A stretch of DNA of 64,000 bases, from NCBI GenBank assembly GCA_033296885.1, contig MU863876.1, positions 496,001 through 560,000 on the forward strand. Reading direction: 5' to 3'. Below the pieces are notes generated by a model. The model saw nothing but the letters and a program-made list of their open reading frames with translations, had not been told where the DNA came from and ran no database searches. The translations under genes and the position numbers were made by a program. Position 1 is the stretch's first letter, and each line of letters opens with the position of its first letter. Below, one piece after another: positions 31,058 through 43,700 of this stretch. This stretch comes from Triangularia verruculosa (taxonomy: Eukaryota > Ascomycota > Sordariomycetes > Sordariales > Podosporaceae).

Positions 31058-31852
31058 ACAGTTGGGTGGGATTGGAAAATTGGATTTTTGGATTATATAC
31101 AAAATCTATGTTGACATGAAAAGTTGGATGATTGGAGTTGGGATTTTGTTGGATACCTTATGGGATCTTTGGGGGAAAATGTTAGGTATCTAGGGGGTTT
31201 GAGCAAAGCGGAAAAGCGGAAATATCACTGGTGTTTTTTTTTGTCTTGATGACCGCTGTGTTGCGAGTGAGAATTGTGTATCTTATTCTAGGGTGGTTGA
31301 TGGGAAATGAGCAGGTTGAAGTAACACGATAGTAACACTGTACAACCAAATTTTGTCATGCTGGAATACCAAGGTGAGAAGAAAAAAGTCGAATACCATG
31401 TCATTCTCAATGTTGGATATTTAAATGGTCCTAGACAACCAACAGCAACCTTGCACCAATTTGCAATCAGAACCGAATATATATCCTCAAGAAAAGTCAA
31501 CAAAAGAGGAATAGAAAGGCCTTGAAGATAGCGGCAGAGGCGTCGGCTGCTTCAAAGTCCTGGTTGATGTCATGGCATTGTTAGCTGAATCGTGGACATA
31601 CATTCACTGACATGTACGACCTATCTTCATGCGCAGGAGACAACAACATAATCACCACGTGTTCACCCAGCTAACAAAACAAACATGACAATAAAAACAT
31701 ACCCATGTTGAAACAGTACCAATAAAACCTAATTAAGAAACGCACAAACGTACACATCATAACCCCCCTCCTCCTCTCTCGAGTGTTAAACTCCCCTCTT
31801 CCAACCTCCCCATCATTTCCATTCTTATCATAACCTCATCCATCCCCCCCTT
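31058..31852. other. Convergent 3' flanks
   Basis: About 0.8 kb between the ends of the fusion gene and SHMT. The first 250 bp are G/T-rich on the plus strand and the last 200 bp are C/A-rich. Each half is thus G/T-rich on the sense strand of its nearer gene. No gene seen. Confidence 0.6.
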
Positions 31853-33757
31853 TTACTTCCCCTCCCACGGCACAGGATACGTCCCCACCCAATCCGCCAC
31901 CTCACTCCTCAACTGCACAATCTCCGTATCCGTCTCCCCGTTGCCCAAAAACTCCATAAAAGTCTTCACCCTCCCCGCCGTCTTCGCCTCCCCCTTCTCC
32001 TCGGCCGCCTTCCTCGCCGCCTTGTCCACCCTCACCGCAATCGTCACCGCCCTGTCCACAATATCCGCCACCCTCTCAAAGTCCTCCTCATTGAACCCCC
32101 TCGTTGTCATCGCCGGCGTCCCCATCCTCAGTCCTCCCGGCGCCAGCGCGCTCTTGTCGCCTGGCACAGTATTCTTATTCGACGCTACCCCGACCAACTC
32201 CAGAATCCTCTCCACCCTCGCCCCGTCGACGCCATGAGGCTTGAGGTCGACAAGAACGAGATGGTTATCTGTGCCGCCAGAGACAATGTTGTACCCTAAC
32301 CCGCCCTTGTCTTTTGGTTCACCCAGTCTCTTGGCAAAGGCCTTCGCGTTGGACAAGACCTGGGATTGATATGCCCTGAACTCTGGTGTTTGCGCTTGCT
32401 TCAACGCCACCGCCAACGCGGCGATGGTGTGGTTGTGCGGACCGCCCTGGTGGCCAGGAAAGACGGATGCATTGATGGGGGTTTCGAGGTTGTATTGCTC
32501 CTCGGCGCCCGTCTTGGGGTTCACCTTCCTTACACCTTTCCTGTAGAAGATCAAGGCGCCGCGAGGGCCACGGAGAGATTTGTGAGAGGTGGTCGTGACG
32601 ATGTCGGCATAGCCAAATGGCCCGGGCATGACCTTCGCCGCGACCAGACCCGAGATATGCGCCATGTCAGCGACAAGGTAAGCCTTTACCTTGTCGGAAA
32701 TGTCTCTCATGCGGGCGTAGTCGATTTGTCTGCTGTAGGCGGATGCGCCGGCGACGATGACCTTGGGGCGGTAGATAGTTGCCAGCTCTTCCAATTTGTC
32801 GTAGTCGATCAGGCCGGTCGACTCGTCAAGTCTGTATGGGACCGTCTCGAAGTACTTGGAGATGAACGAGATCTTCTTGGTGGGGGTCTGGTACCCGTGG
32901 GAGAGATGGCCGCCGTGGGGGAGGTCGAGACCCATCAGACGGTCGTGGGTTTCCATGATGGCCGAGTAAACGTACAGGTTCGCTGGCGCGCCAGAAAGAG
33001 CTGATCCGCATTGTCAGCACATCGCCTTTCTCCGAATATTCCCCCTGGGATATCTTACCTTGAACATTGACTCCCCACTCCTTCGCATCCAACCCAAACG
33101 TCTCAAGCGCCCGTTGCTGGCATAACCTCTCGGAGACATCAATAAACTCGTTACCGCCGTAGTATCTCGCGCCGGGGTATCCCTCGGAGTATTTATCTAC
33201 CTTCCGTTAGCGCCCCTTTAACCATCCCAATATAGGTAGTCCCAAAGAAGACCTACTCTGCATAGGACTCCCCAGCGCATCCAGCACCGCCTGCGAAGTG
33301 AAGTTCTCCGATGGGATCAAGTTGATGAACTGCTTTTGCCTGACTTTCTCCTGTTGCCACCGCGTCAGCACTTCCCCCTCCCTTCTTTTCTTCAAGAACC
33401 TACCTTCTCAACAACATCATACATAATCGGATCCGCCTGCTGCAAATGCGCCGCGAGTAACTAGTTCGTCCCTTGTCAGCTTCCCCATCTTCCTCCCTTG
33501 TATATGTGTGTTATGTTGAGAAGCAACCCCACCTTTTGCTGCGTATCATTCCCCAGCGACGACACCAATCTCTTTTGCTGCATCTGCTGGTGCTGTCTCG
33601 GCGGTCTCCATCCTCTAGACTGTGTAGTAGTAGCAGCCGCCGTGCAAATGGCCCTCGCCCTCGCTGTCGTGGCGGTAGTGGTAGGAATCGCCGTTATCCT
33701 CCTCATCGCAGCAACCGAGGAGCAGCCGCCGCTCCGCAACGCCGGGATTGTCGTCAT
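31853..33757 (-). CDS. SHM1: Serine hydroxymethyltransferase, mitochondrial
   Basis: Five exons, complement of 31853..33000, 33059..33196, 33257..33350, 33404..33460 and 33533..33757, give 553 aa. The first exon is a 75-residue Arg/Ala/Thr-rich leader with no acidic residues until its end, a strong mitochondrial presequence. The enzyme follows: FINLIPSENFTS, QNKYSEGYPGARYYGG (restored across the intron at 33197-33256), LSHGYQ, and the pyridoxal-phosphate lysine in TTTSHKSLRGPRGAL. The C-terminal domain holds SGGTDNHLVLVDL and LRMGTPAMTTRG. It interconverts serine and glycine with tetrahydrofolate and feeds one-carbon metabolism. Length without leader is normal. The first donor (GTGGGG) is unusual, but the join restores a conserved stretch (LLAAHLQQADP). 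Confidence 0.95.
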
Positions 33758-35133
33758 CGTGTAAGTCGAGAGATCAATCGTTGCGTGGCCTCGTCTCTGT
33801 CTGCAGCAAAGTCCCAATCCACTAATCGTTAGAAAAGCCGTCAATACCACAAACCATCTTCTGGAAGAAAACCTACCAATTGCCCCAGTACAAAAACCCT
33901 TTTCACAATCAGAAAAAGGAACACTCCTTCAAAGTTTTTTTTTCTTTTATTTCGCCAATCGTGATCCCTCCTTCACCAACAAGGCAACTAAGTCAAAGTC
34001 GTGGAAATACCCGGAGTACGACTTCCTTGATTGGGCCAACTCCCGCAGCAGTTTGTGGTGACGCCCGTTCCTTCTCCCCGTCTCCCCCTCCCTCCCCCAA
34101 CCAGCTCCCAGCTTCCAGCTCCTCCTTCCCCCGCCATCTCATCAGCCACATCTCCCCCTCCTACTCTAAAAGGTAACTCCGTAAAAACCAACCTTAATCC
34201 CCCTCAAGCCACACCTCGCACGTGCCCCAATCACACACACAGTCCAGTAGGTTCAAATCTCCAAATCCCTCCCGCCATCATCCCTCCTCCTCTTTTTCCC
34301 TTCTTCAATCAACTAAATTGGGAGTGATGAGACGCGCTTCCAAATACATATGCATCCGGTCCTCCTCCCTCTACGATAGGGGGACATGCTGACATGTCCG
34401 GGCGACACAACTCACCAACCTTTTACGGAACAATTTGAGTTATCCTCTGACCCAACCACAAGTTGATGAACGGCTGGAGTAGCCGCAGGCCATCAGTTCT
34501 TATTACTTCATAGTCTCTGGGCGCGCAGGGGTTGGAAGCCTTCTATTACGTATCGCGAGTCGCGAAAAAGGTCCACAGTAGCTTAGATAGCAAGGTAGTA
34601 GCAAGGTAGTAGCAAGGTAGCTTGGTTATCCCTACGATTGTGGACGTGCTTTGAGCAGGGAGGATCATGGTAATGGGGAGATGCCAAGTGGTGTCTTGCT
34701 ACGGATTATGCATTTGTTGTTTGCTCCATGATGTGTACATCGCCATCATCACTCCTTTTCTCTCTCGCTCTCTTGTTCTCTCTCCATCTCCCACACGCAC
34801 GTCAAGTTGAGCCGCACACATTGTCCATGTACCAGATTGCCAAATATTTCGGGGGAAAAAAAGAAAATAATTGTCATCGCACCCGGCAAACCCATTGATT
34901 CCGTTTTTCAATGCCTAAACATGCAAGCCAGAACTTGTCTCGAGTCTAGAGAGACCACGCCCCATCACAAGAGCACACAACACGACCACGGCCTGGGGGG
35001 CAGCGAGTCCAACGTGGTGTGGCAGCAGAGAGGACCGAGAGGTAGAGAGAATGCGTCCATAAAAGAGCCCAACCCATTACTCCGAATGCAAGGCCGCCAA
35101 GAATCCATTGTCCATTCACATTCTTGATGAAAT
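33758..35133. other. SHMT upstream and RPL19 3' flank
   Basis: 1.4 kb between RPL19 and SHMT, both on the minus strand. The first 500 bp should include the SHMT promoter. An 11-bp tandem repeat lies at 34589-34620. No gene seen. Confidence 0.5.
34589..34620. repeat. 11-bp tandem repeat, three copies
   Basis: AGCAAGGTAGT repeated three times, the last copy short by one base. Confidence 0.95.
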
Positions 35134-36155
35134 CTACTTGGACTCCTCCTCGCCCTCGCCGAGAAGGGCGTTTCTCTTCGCCGCCTGTCTCTCGAGCTTG
35201 CGCTCGCGGGCAGCCTTGGTTCTGGCACGCTTGGCATCCATCTCCTCCTTGATCTGTCTCTCGCGGGCCTTCTCGGCCTTGGCACGGTGAATCTGTAAAG
35301 GGTAAATGTCAGCATCGCATATCGGATATCTGTCAACGAGATGGACAAAACATACGTGCTCAACGAGGGCACGCTTGTGCTTGAAGGTGTTACCCTTGGA
35401 AGCGTGGTAGAGCTCGTGGTAGAGGTGCTTGTCGATCTTGCCGCTGGCGCGGTACTTGACGAGCAGACGGCGGAGGACACGCTGGCGACGCATCCAGAGG
35501 ACCTGCCTGCACCGGTTGTCAGCACACACATGCTCGGTTCGTAATGTCATCCTCCCTCCCAATATCAAAATGCGATCAGATATCCCCGACTGCTTCGACA
35601 GTCTCCATCTTCCACTTCTTGATACTCGTCCGGGACATTCGAGGGCGGTACGTACTCGGGCATACGGGCATCGGCGGTACCCTTGCGCTTACCGAAGCCA
35701 CGGTGGCGACCAATCCGGCGGGCGAGGTTCAGCTCCCGCGCGCGAGAGCGCGAGTGCATGGTGACGGGCTTCTTGATGATGAGGCCATCGGAGACGAGCT
35801 TGCGGATCGTCTGGCGGGAGTTGGCGTTGGAGATCTCGCTGACCTCGTTGGGGTCGAGCCAGATCTTGCGCTGACCGCAGCCCAGGACGGACGACGCCAG
35901 GCGCTTCTGGGTCCTCAGGTTAACCCTACAGAGCCGAAAACGTCAGCATCCTGTCGCTTTTATCGATGTGTGCATGTGTATGTGTGTGATGGTGTATTCG
36001 ACGGATATCGGATAATTCGATGTCTTCTTCGGTGGCTCGTTCGGTCTGGCACGCCGGAGTTGGCCATCGTGCCCTTCCCAAACTCCCCGGCCTCTGAATG
36101 TGGCAGGTCTGTGATGGTGGGAAATCGGTCGTTCGAGGGCTGCTGGTACTCACAT
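35134..36155 (-). CDS. RPL19: 60S ribosomal protein L19 (eL19)
   Basis: Four exons, complement of 35134..35292, 35356..35506, 35656..35925 and 36154..36155, give 193 aa, the normal length. The first coding exon is only the A and T of the start codon; the G comes from the next exon across a 228-nt intron. Joined, the N-terminus reads MVNLRTQKRLASSVLGCG. Further family marks are KIWLDPNEVSEI, HSRSRARELNLARRIGRHRG, MPEQVLWMRRQRVLRRLL and a long basic C-terminal helix (KARERQIKEEMDAKRAR). eL19 sits in the large subunit and forms bridge eB12 to the small subunit. All joins keep frame. Confidence 0.97.
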
Positions 36156-37794
36156 CTTGACGGATTGATGCTGTAGATGGTTAGTATGGGAGGTTGTCGA
36201 TGGATTGGATTTTCCGCTGAGGGGAAGTTCGTTCCTCAGAATTTCTCAAGCCGCAGTTTGTGGGTTTCGCCGGTGGGGCCGCAAATTTGCCTGCGATTGG
36301 CAAAGGGTTCGTGTGGATCACGTGCCCTAAAGCGTGCCCCCAGTTATTCGCTGCAAGTCGGCGAGGAGTCAGCGGTCAATGCACCGTCCCACTTTATTGT
36401 TGTGTTATCTTATCAGGTGGATTATCAACCACGACCACAGCATTGCTCTCCCTTCCAGAAGAGGTATACGGCATAGAGGTTGCTATGTAGATGCCTTGAT
36501 TCAACGAGAGCATGCGCTGGTACAGTAAGGCAGCTTGGAGAAACTATCGACGCCTTGTCGCTGAAGGTTCCTCTCGCCCGGCACGCTCAGTCGCCCTTAA
36601 TTATTGATCATGACTTCATGACTGCCGGTCCGTGCCATGCAGCAGCACCAGAGCTCACAGCACCTCCAGTTGCCTAAGAAAACTCCTGTGATATTAGTTG
36701 ACCTTTTACTTGTCTTGCCTCTGATCTTTCTATCTGTCCGTCAACTCAGTGTTGTTAAATTGGTAGCCCAGCAGTTGAGTTTCACCACGAACCACACCTT
36801 CATATAGGTTTACAATCTGACCGGTTCGTAAAAACCGTTGCTACACCAACTCAACTCCTACTATGCGCTACCATCATCTATTATTTAGGATCCCCTTTCT
36901 TCCGTTATAAAGCTTAAGCACCTAAATAGACCTTGATTGACGTCTTATTTGAGATTGACTTTTGTCTGTGTACTTGCCTCGCTTCTATTTGATATTTTAA
37001 CACTTAAAAGTAGATAATCTCTACTACATAGGCCCCATCGCATCTCAACTACCTATCCAGCCAATGCAATCCCACTTCCCAAACACATCACAAATTCCTG
37101 CTCGCAATGCTATCCAAGCACATCACTTCCCAAATCCACATCATGATCCCTTTCCATAAGAGAATAACACACCACCCCATCTCAACATGCCATCTCAAGG
37201 CTCCTACGAACAGCACCGCATAATATCAACTACCTTAAATCATGAAGGAAACATAACTGTTCCAAGAACAATAATGCGTCCGTAAAATATCCAACACTCC
37301 CACCGCCTATCCCTTTATGTCCAATATAGCCATCACTGGCAGGAACGGTAAGAAAGTATCACTCATAAATTTGAAAACTACCATCTCTTACCTACGATTG
37401 ACTTCCCTCACGACCCCCCCTACAAGATATTTTCTCATCCAATAGCTCTAGATTAGCACCCATCACCACATTTCCACAAACCTCACCTTCTACTAGTTCT
37501 TCCAGACATTCAGCTTGACCACAATTACCAAGTCCATGACTGGAACACACACACTTTACCAAAATCCAATCACTTCAAAGCAAATCTCACATTTCAGCAG
37601 CAAATCTTGTCACCAGCCACAAAACAAAACACTGTCCCATATTCACCACTCAACAACAAAACAAATAACATTTTCCCCTCCCTAACTATACACAAACGCT
37701 AACCCCCTTTCCCGTTTCCGCTTTTTATTTTCCTTGACCCCAGATACCTACCTAGGTAGCCACCTTCCCCATCACCCCTTAGGTGGCACCCCTT
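36156..37794. other. RPL19 upstream and G-poor GCN1 3' flank
   Basis: 1.6 kb. The first few hundred bases are the RPL19 promoter. From about 36680 the sequence becomes AT-rich, and from about 37000 to 37740 the plus strand is nearly free of G (several 60-base lines have one to six). No gene could be supported. Confidence 0.55.
36319..36330. promoter_or_regulatory. CACGTG plus telobox-like CCCTAA upstream of RPL19
   Basis: CACGTG and CCCTAA abut, about 165 bp upstream of the RPL19 start. On the RPL19 strand the second reads TTAGGG. Both kinds of site occur in fungal ribosomal-protein promoters (E-box/Cbf1 and Tbf1 telobox). The role is inferred from position. Confidence 0.4.
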
Positions 37795-40700
37795 TTACTC
37801 CTCCCCAAAAACATCACCCCCCACATCCACCTTCCCAACCGCCATCAACTCCTTCTCATCCTCCACTTCATCATTCGACAGTCCCAGCCCCCCTGCCCCG
37901 CCCTCCGCCTCCCTCCTCTCCCTCACCTGCGCCCCCAGCCTCAGCGCCACCCTCTTAAAGTAATCCTGCATACTCCTCTTCGCATTCGGCTGCAGTTCCG
38001 CTCCCGCAATCCACTTCTCAAACACCTTCCCCTCCTCATCCGCCACCGCAAACAGCTGCACAAACGCCGCCTCCGCCGCCAGCTTCACCGGGATGACCGT
38101 GTCCCTGACCGACGCAAAGACTGGTGGCGCGAGAATAGACAGGTGAGGGCGGACCATGTCCGGATGCGTCCGGGCAAGCGTACGGACGAGCACGAGCGCC
38201 AGGCGTCGCGAGTCGCTTGCGTTGCCCGGGGGGATGATGGTGGAGAGGGTAGAAAAGATGGGCTTGGTTGACTCAAACGGCTTGGGCAGGTCCGGTGAGA
38301 GGAGGTATTTCCCTGCCGCGGCGATGTAATTGTCCGCAATAAAAGTCTGCCATCATCACATATCAGCACACCGTCACCTTTGAACCGGAAAAAAAAAAGA
38401 AAAAAAAAAAGAAACTTACATCCTTCTCAACCATCCCACCACAAAGCAGCTCTGGCAGCTCCTCCCCAATCCCACACTCATACACCACCCCCGCCGCCTC
38501 CAACAACGCTGCATTCAACCCCAACACCCCCATCATCCCTCCCTTATTCATCACCCTATTCCTCAACAACCCCCCCGCCACCTCCACGCTCACATTCTTC
38601 ACCAGCGCCCCAAACAGCTTCGCATGCGTAATCACCATCCCGCTATCCCTCTCATCCATCTCATCACTATCAATCAGGCCCAAAATCGCCTGCCTCGACG
38701 ACTCACCCATGTTTCCACCAGCCTTGCTGATCACCTCGTACAGCGCCTTCAGCATCGCAGTCTTGACCCCCGGATCACTCGTCTTCGACCCAGTCACCAA
38801 CTCCGCAATCAGCGGGTCGACTCTAGGCGTGAACTTGATCAGCGTGCCCAACGCCTTCGCTGCTCTGCTCCTGAGCAAATCGCTCGACGTATCCGCCAAG
38901 CTTTTCGCAAATGTTCTCTGAAGCTGGGGAAGGAAGGGCTTGAGGGCAGTGGGCATCTTCTCGAGCAGGTTGTTCAGTGTCAGTAAAATCGCCGATTTCA
39001 CCTCAGTGGACCGCTCAGACACCACACGGATAAGCGGGCCGGTGATCTGTGTCACGAACGGCTTCAGCGACGCCTCGCTCGTCCGGTCTACTACATCCGA
39101 AATCGCCAGCGCGGCACTGACTCTCTGCTCTGTCGTCCCGTTCATGAGACCTTGCAGGAAGATGGGCAAGATAGCGTTGATACCCTTTGGCAGTTCAAAG
39201 CCAGCGAGATTAGCGCCGGCAACACCGACATGGAGGAGCGTCTGTCTTGTTGACGGGACGAGCGCCTCCATCTCTTCCTTCTTGAGCCGCTTGGTGAACT
39301 CGCTGAGGGCGCTCCAGGCGGCCTTGACGACTTCCTTGTCGCGGTCGTCAAACGAGATCAAAAACGCCCGGATGATGTCCTGGTTGTACCTAGAGTAATC
39401 GACGTCGGCCTCGGCGAAGAATTTGGCCAGGTGGCGCGCCGTGGCAGCTCTCTTGCGGTGGTCTTCGTGCTTGGTAAGTTGTAGCAGGACATTCATCACC
39501 ACGTTCAAGCCATCGTACTCGTCAATAGAAAGCAGCACGGTGTCGAACGAGTTGTCGAGGTCCTCCCGGAGGTCATCTTCCTTGCAGTTGATAATGTTGT
39601 CCATCAGCGAGTTGATGATGTTGGGCAGACGGCGGTTCATAGCCGGACCGGCCACCTTGGACAAGCTCGCCAGTGCCTTTGCGTTGAAGGCAGAAATAGG
39701 CGGCGCGATGAGGGTGGGGATGAGGTTGGGAAGGATGATGTTGGAACGGGTCGTCTCGGTGAGCAAGGTGAGCAGCGCAGCGAGAGCATTGTCGGCATCC
39801 TCGTCAGACCGCAACAGGTTGAGGAGATACGGTAGCACCTGATCAATCGCACGCTTGCCGAGAATCTGCTGCAGCGAGTCAAACGCCTCCGCTGCCGCCT
39901 CGCGAACCTCATCGTCCGAATCGGTAAGAGCGGTCCGGACAACAGAAATGAGCGTCTTTTCGTGATCCTCAAGCGCTTCCGGTGAGGCAGAAGAGATGAG
40001 CTCCTTGAGCGCGAGGCAGATGCCCTGCTTGGCGTCGACATCGCTCGAGGTTTGCAGACCCTCCTCCAGCGTAGGCAACAACGTGGCCAGCACACCATCT
40101 CCGGCCTTCCTGATAAGCTCGCCAAGGGCGTTGCTGGCAATGACCTTGTGTTCCATGTTGGAACTACCCAACCGACGGATGATAAGCTGGGTGAGCGTCG
40201 GCACCAACTCCTTGAGCGTCCTGGGACTGTGCACAAGCGCCTTCCAGACACTGATAGCAGCCGAGCGCACCGCACCGGCAGTATCGCATCTGCAGACATA
40301 TAGCGCCGAAAGGATCTTGTTTCGCTTCTCATCCCCAAGAACCTCACGCAACGAGGCACCCGCTTCCTTGGAAGTATCCTGGTCTTCATCTTCATCTTCC
40401 TCGGCGTTGGCTTTGATACCTGCCAAGTTGAACAACAAGTCGCCCACCAACTCCACGGAGCTGAGACGGATGCGGTAGCTATCATCCGCCAACCCACGCT
40501 CCAGCTCGGGAAGAAGCAAGTCAACCGCGCGAACAGCAAAGTTCTTGACAAGAAGGCGACCAGCACGGAGAGCCGTCTCTCTGATGCTCTCGACATCATC
40601 TGCAAGACCGGACAGAATAGGCGGGATGATCTTGCCAAGATAGTTGGCGAAACTGTTGCCGAAGCACACTGGCAAGAAGATAAACAACGACATGAAGCCC

Positions 40701-43700
40701 TCGCGGACAGACGCCTTGGCCGACTCGACGTTCTGCAGGATGGTAGGCAGAGTCTCCTCCAATCTCGAGGTGCCAAGACCGGCGAGAACCTCGCTGAGCG
40801 CCTGGGCGGAACCAAGTCTGTCGCCAGCACCGGTGTCGGACTTGAGAGTCTGCATAAGACCGGGAATAAGATCGGGAAGTGCGTCTTCGCCCAACTTCTC
40901 GACGAGGGAGCCGAGAGCACGAGAGGCCGTGGCACGAGTGGTAGGCACAGGGTCGACAATAGCGAGCTTGAGTCCAGCGACAAGCACAGGCAGATGAGAG
41001 ACCAAGTCCTTGCGCTCGGTAAGATGGGCCAAACTGCCAATGACTTGGGCAGCCTTGCGTTTGGTGTTGGACCGATCGGCCAGACCACGCTGGAGGATGC
41101 GGCTGACAAGAGCCAAAGAAGGCGCGTCGAGATAATGCACGAACTGGACCTTGATGAGCGCGTCAAGAGCCGTATCGGTGTACTTGGTTGGATCACTGAG
41201 GGCCTTGAGGAGCACATCAACCAAGCTGTGAATCTCCGGGTTGTTGATAACCTCGCCGAATCTCTTCAAACTCTTGTTGGCAGCAGACCTGACTTCCTTG
41301 TGACTGTCGTTCAGGACAGCCGTCAGAGGTGGGATGATCTCGGGAAGGCTTTGTGCGAGCTGCTGAGGGTCAAGGTAAGCCATGGCACCCAAGAGGTCGC
41401 AAGCACCCTTCTTGCTACGCCACTGGTCGTCGTCAAGACCTCTTAGAAGTGTAGGCAGAATCTGCTTCACACCATACGAGCTCAGCTTGGCGAAGCATGC
41501 CTTGGCAGCAGCCAGGGCAGCATCACGAACATCCGCGTTGCCATCACCGAAGCCGGCGAGAAGCTGTGGCACAATTTGGATGACGTAGGGCTCAAAGACA
41601 CGGCCCAAAATTGTGGACAACAACTCATAGGAAAGCAAAGCAGACTCGCGCTGGCGAACATCCTTCTTGTTCTCGAGGTAGCTGTGAAGTGTAACCATGA
41701 TCCGGTATTCCCTCAACACAGCAACACCCCTACCCTGCACAAGACCAGCAAGACCGTAAGCAGCACCGCGTTGCTCGGGATACTTTTGCGATGTCATCAG
41801 AACCTCCAGCATCTGGTCAAAGTACTTGGACGACTTGTCTCCCGAGATGCGAACCAAAGGAGGGAGACACTCAGCAATGGCATACTGAACTGTCTCGGAC
41901 GGGGTGCTCAATGTCGAAAGCAGGCGCTCGATAACAACAGGGATCTTCTTATCACCGTGCTTGAGATGGCGAGCGAGGGCGCCGTACATGATGATGACAG
42001 CTTCCTTGACACGATCTGCGGCCTCGGAGTGCTTGTCTGGTGCCTCGAGAGTCTTCTCAAACGTCTTCATCAGGTTGTCGAGGATGCCCTTGCCGTGGAT
42101 CTCAATGGCAATGTTGGCGGCCTCGAGCATCTCGGCACGGACATTGCTGTTCTGGTCTCCGAGAGGTCCTTGCTCGATGAGGTAGGCAAAGAAAGGCTCG
42201 AGCTGGTTCTTTTGCAAGTGCGGCGCGAGGTCTTTGAAGCCGAGGGCAATACCATGTCTCGCCTCCCAGGGATCTGCCAAATCCATCTTCCTGGGCATAC
42301 CAAACTCGTCAAGAAGCTGGACGCGAGGCTTGGCAAGCTCGGTAAATGAGGTTCTGAGCTTCTCGAGAGCAGGGTTGACAACAGTGGGGTGTTGGCTAGC
42401 AGCGTCGGCGAGTGATCTGGCAGCGGCACGACGAAGCTGCGCGTCCTTGTTTTCGATATAGGGCAGCATCTTGTGAGCGAGCTCTTCGGTAACCTTAAAC
42501 TCACTCTCCTCCCAGATTTCGCGACCAAGCTCAACGTTCTCCTCCACATCATCGTGGCAGGCGAGCCATATCTCTTCAGAGACCTCGAGTTCGCTCATGT
42601 CCACATCAGCGCTGATGGCCTGCAGAACCGCAGACCGCACGCTGGTCTGAGAGACGACAGCACCACGAGACAGGATGGCAATCTCCTCGGGAGTGATATT
42701 TGGGGCAACACAGCGCACCATGTCGGCAAAGCAGTCCTTGACGATCTTGTAGTGCTGGTTGTACTTTTGCATCGATGTGATCAACGACTCAAGCACCTGA
42801 CCGCGAGGGATGGCTTCATCCGCCGAGGCATCTGTGTGGAAGGTGAGAATATCGATGGCGAGAACGACCTGGGCATCGCGGTCTTCAGCGGTGGCACCGA
42901 AACCACCCTTTTCGAGGACAAGGAGCACAAGGGGCAAGACGTAGATAAGCGAGACTGTGTCGAAGGGCCGCTGTTCACCAGCAAAACGCAGGCGGTACAA
43001 TACTCTGGTGACGAGGTCAAAGAAGGGCTCTTGGGTATAAGTGTCTGGCAGCGCTGACACTTCGTGGGCGCGAAGGGTGGCAGCTCCGATGAACGGACGG
43101 ATGGTTCCGAGGCGGTTCGTGACTTGTTCGGCGCAAGAGACCAAGGCCAAGGGGCCAGTCTCTCCAGTGATCAAGCAGGCGCCAGCGCCAATGACATCCA
43201 GCGCTGCCTGGACCGCGGCTCCAATCCAGCGGCTGGCGTCTGTCGGTGGCCCTGTGGCAAGACTCTTGATGATGCCAAAGCCCCGAATCAACTTGGCAGC
43301 AGCCTCGCGGACCGAGTTTCGAATCTCGGCCTCTTTCTTCAGCTGGGCATTCACCTTGGCCGTCTCGTCGGCAGTAAGCTTCTTTTGAGTGCCCTTCTTT
43401 TGAGCGAGCTGTTCCCGGAGTTCCTGTTCCCACTTCAACGTGTCGTAGTCCTTGGTGTTCTTGTTGGGAACCACATTTTGCTTCTTGGCCAAGACGTCCA
43501 CAAATGCGGTGCCCTCGGGGGTCCGGAAAATGGCAGCTTCAAGAGGGCCGACACTTTGAACCGCGGCGACGTCTAGGTCTTGTTGGATGAGGTCAACAAT
43601 ACGCGAAGTCATAGTCTCAGGGGCAACGAAGACCAGCTCGGCGGCCGCATCATAGGCCGCAGCCTTGACGGTCTCTGACTTTTGGTTGAAGCCAGTTCTC

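Noticed and set aside
33758..33850. Upstream extension of the SHMT leader
   Set aside because: The frame is open further back but has no ATG beyond 33757.
35507..35655. A snoRNA in the 149-nt RPL19 intron
   Set aside because: CTGA-type boxes occur, but no acceptable C box or flanking stem.
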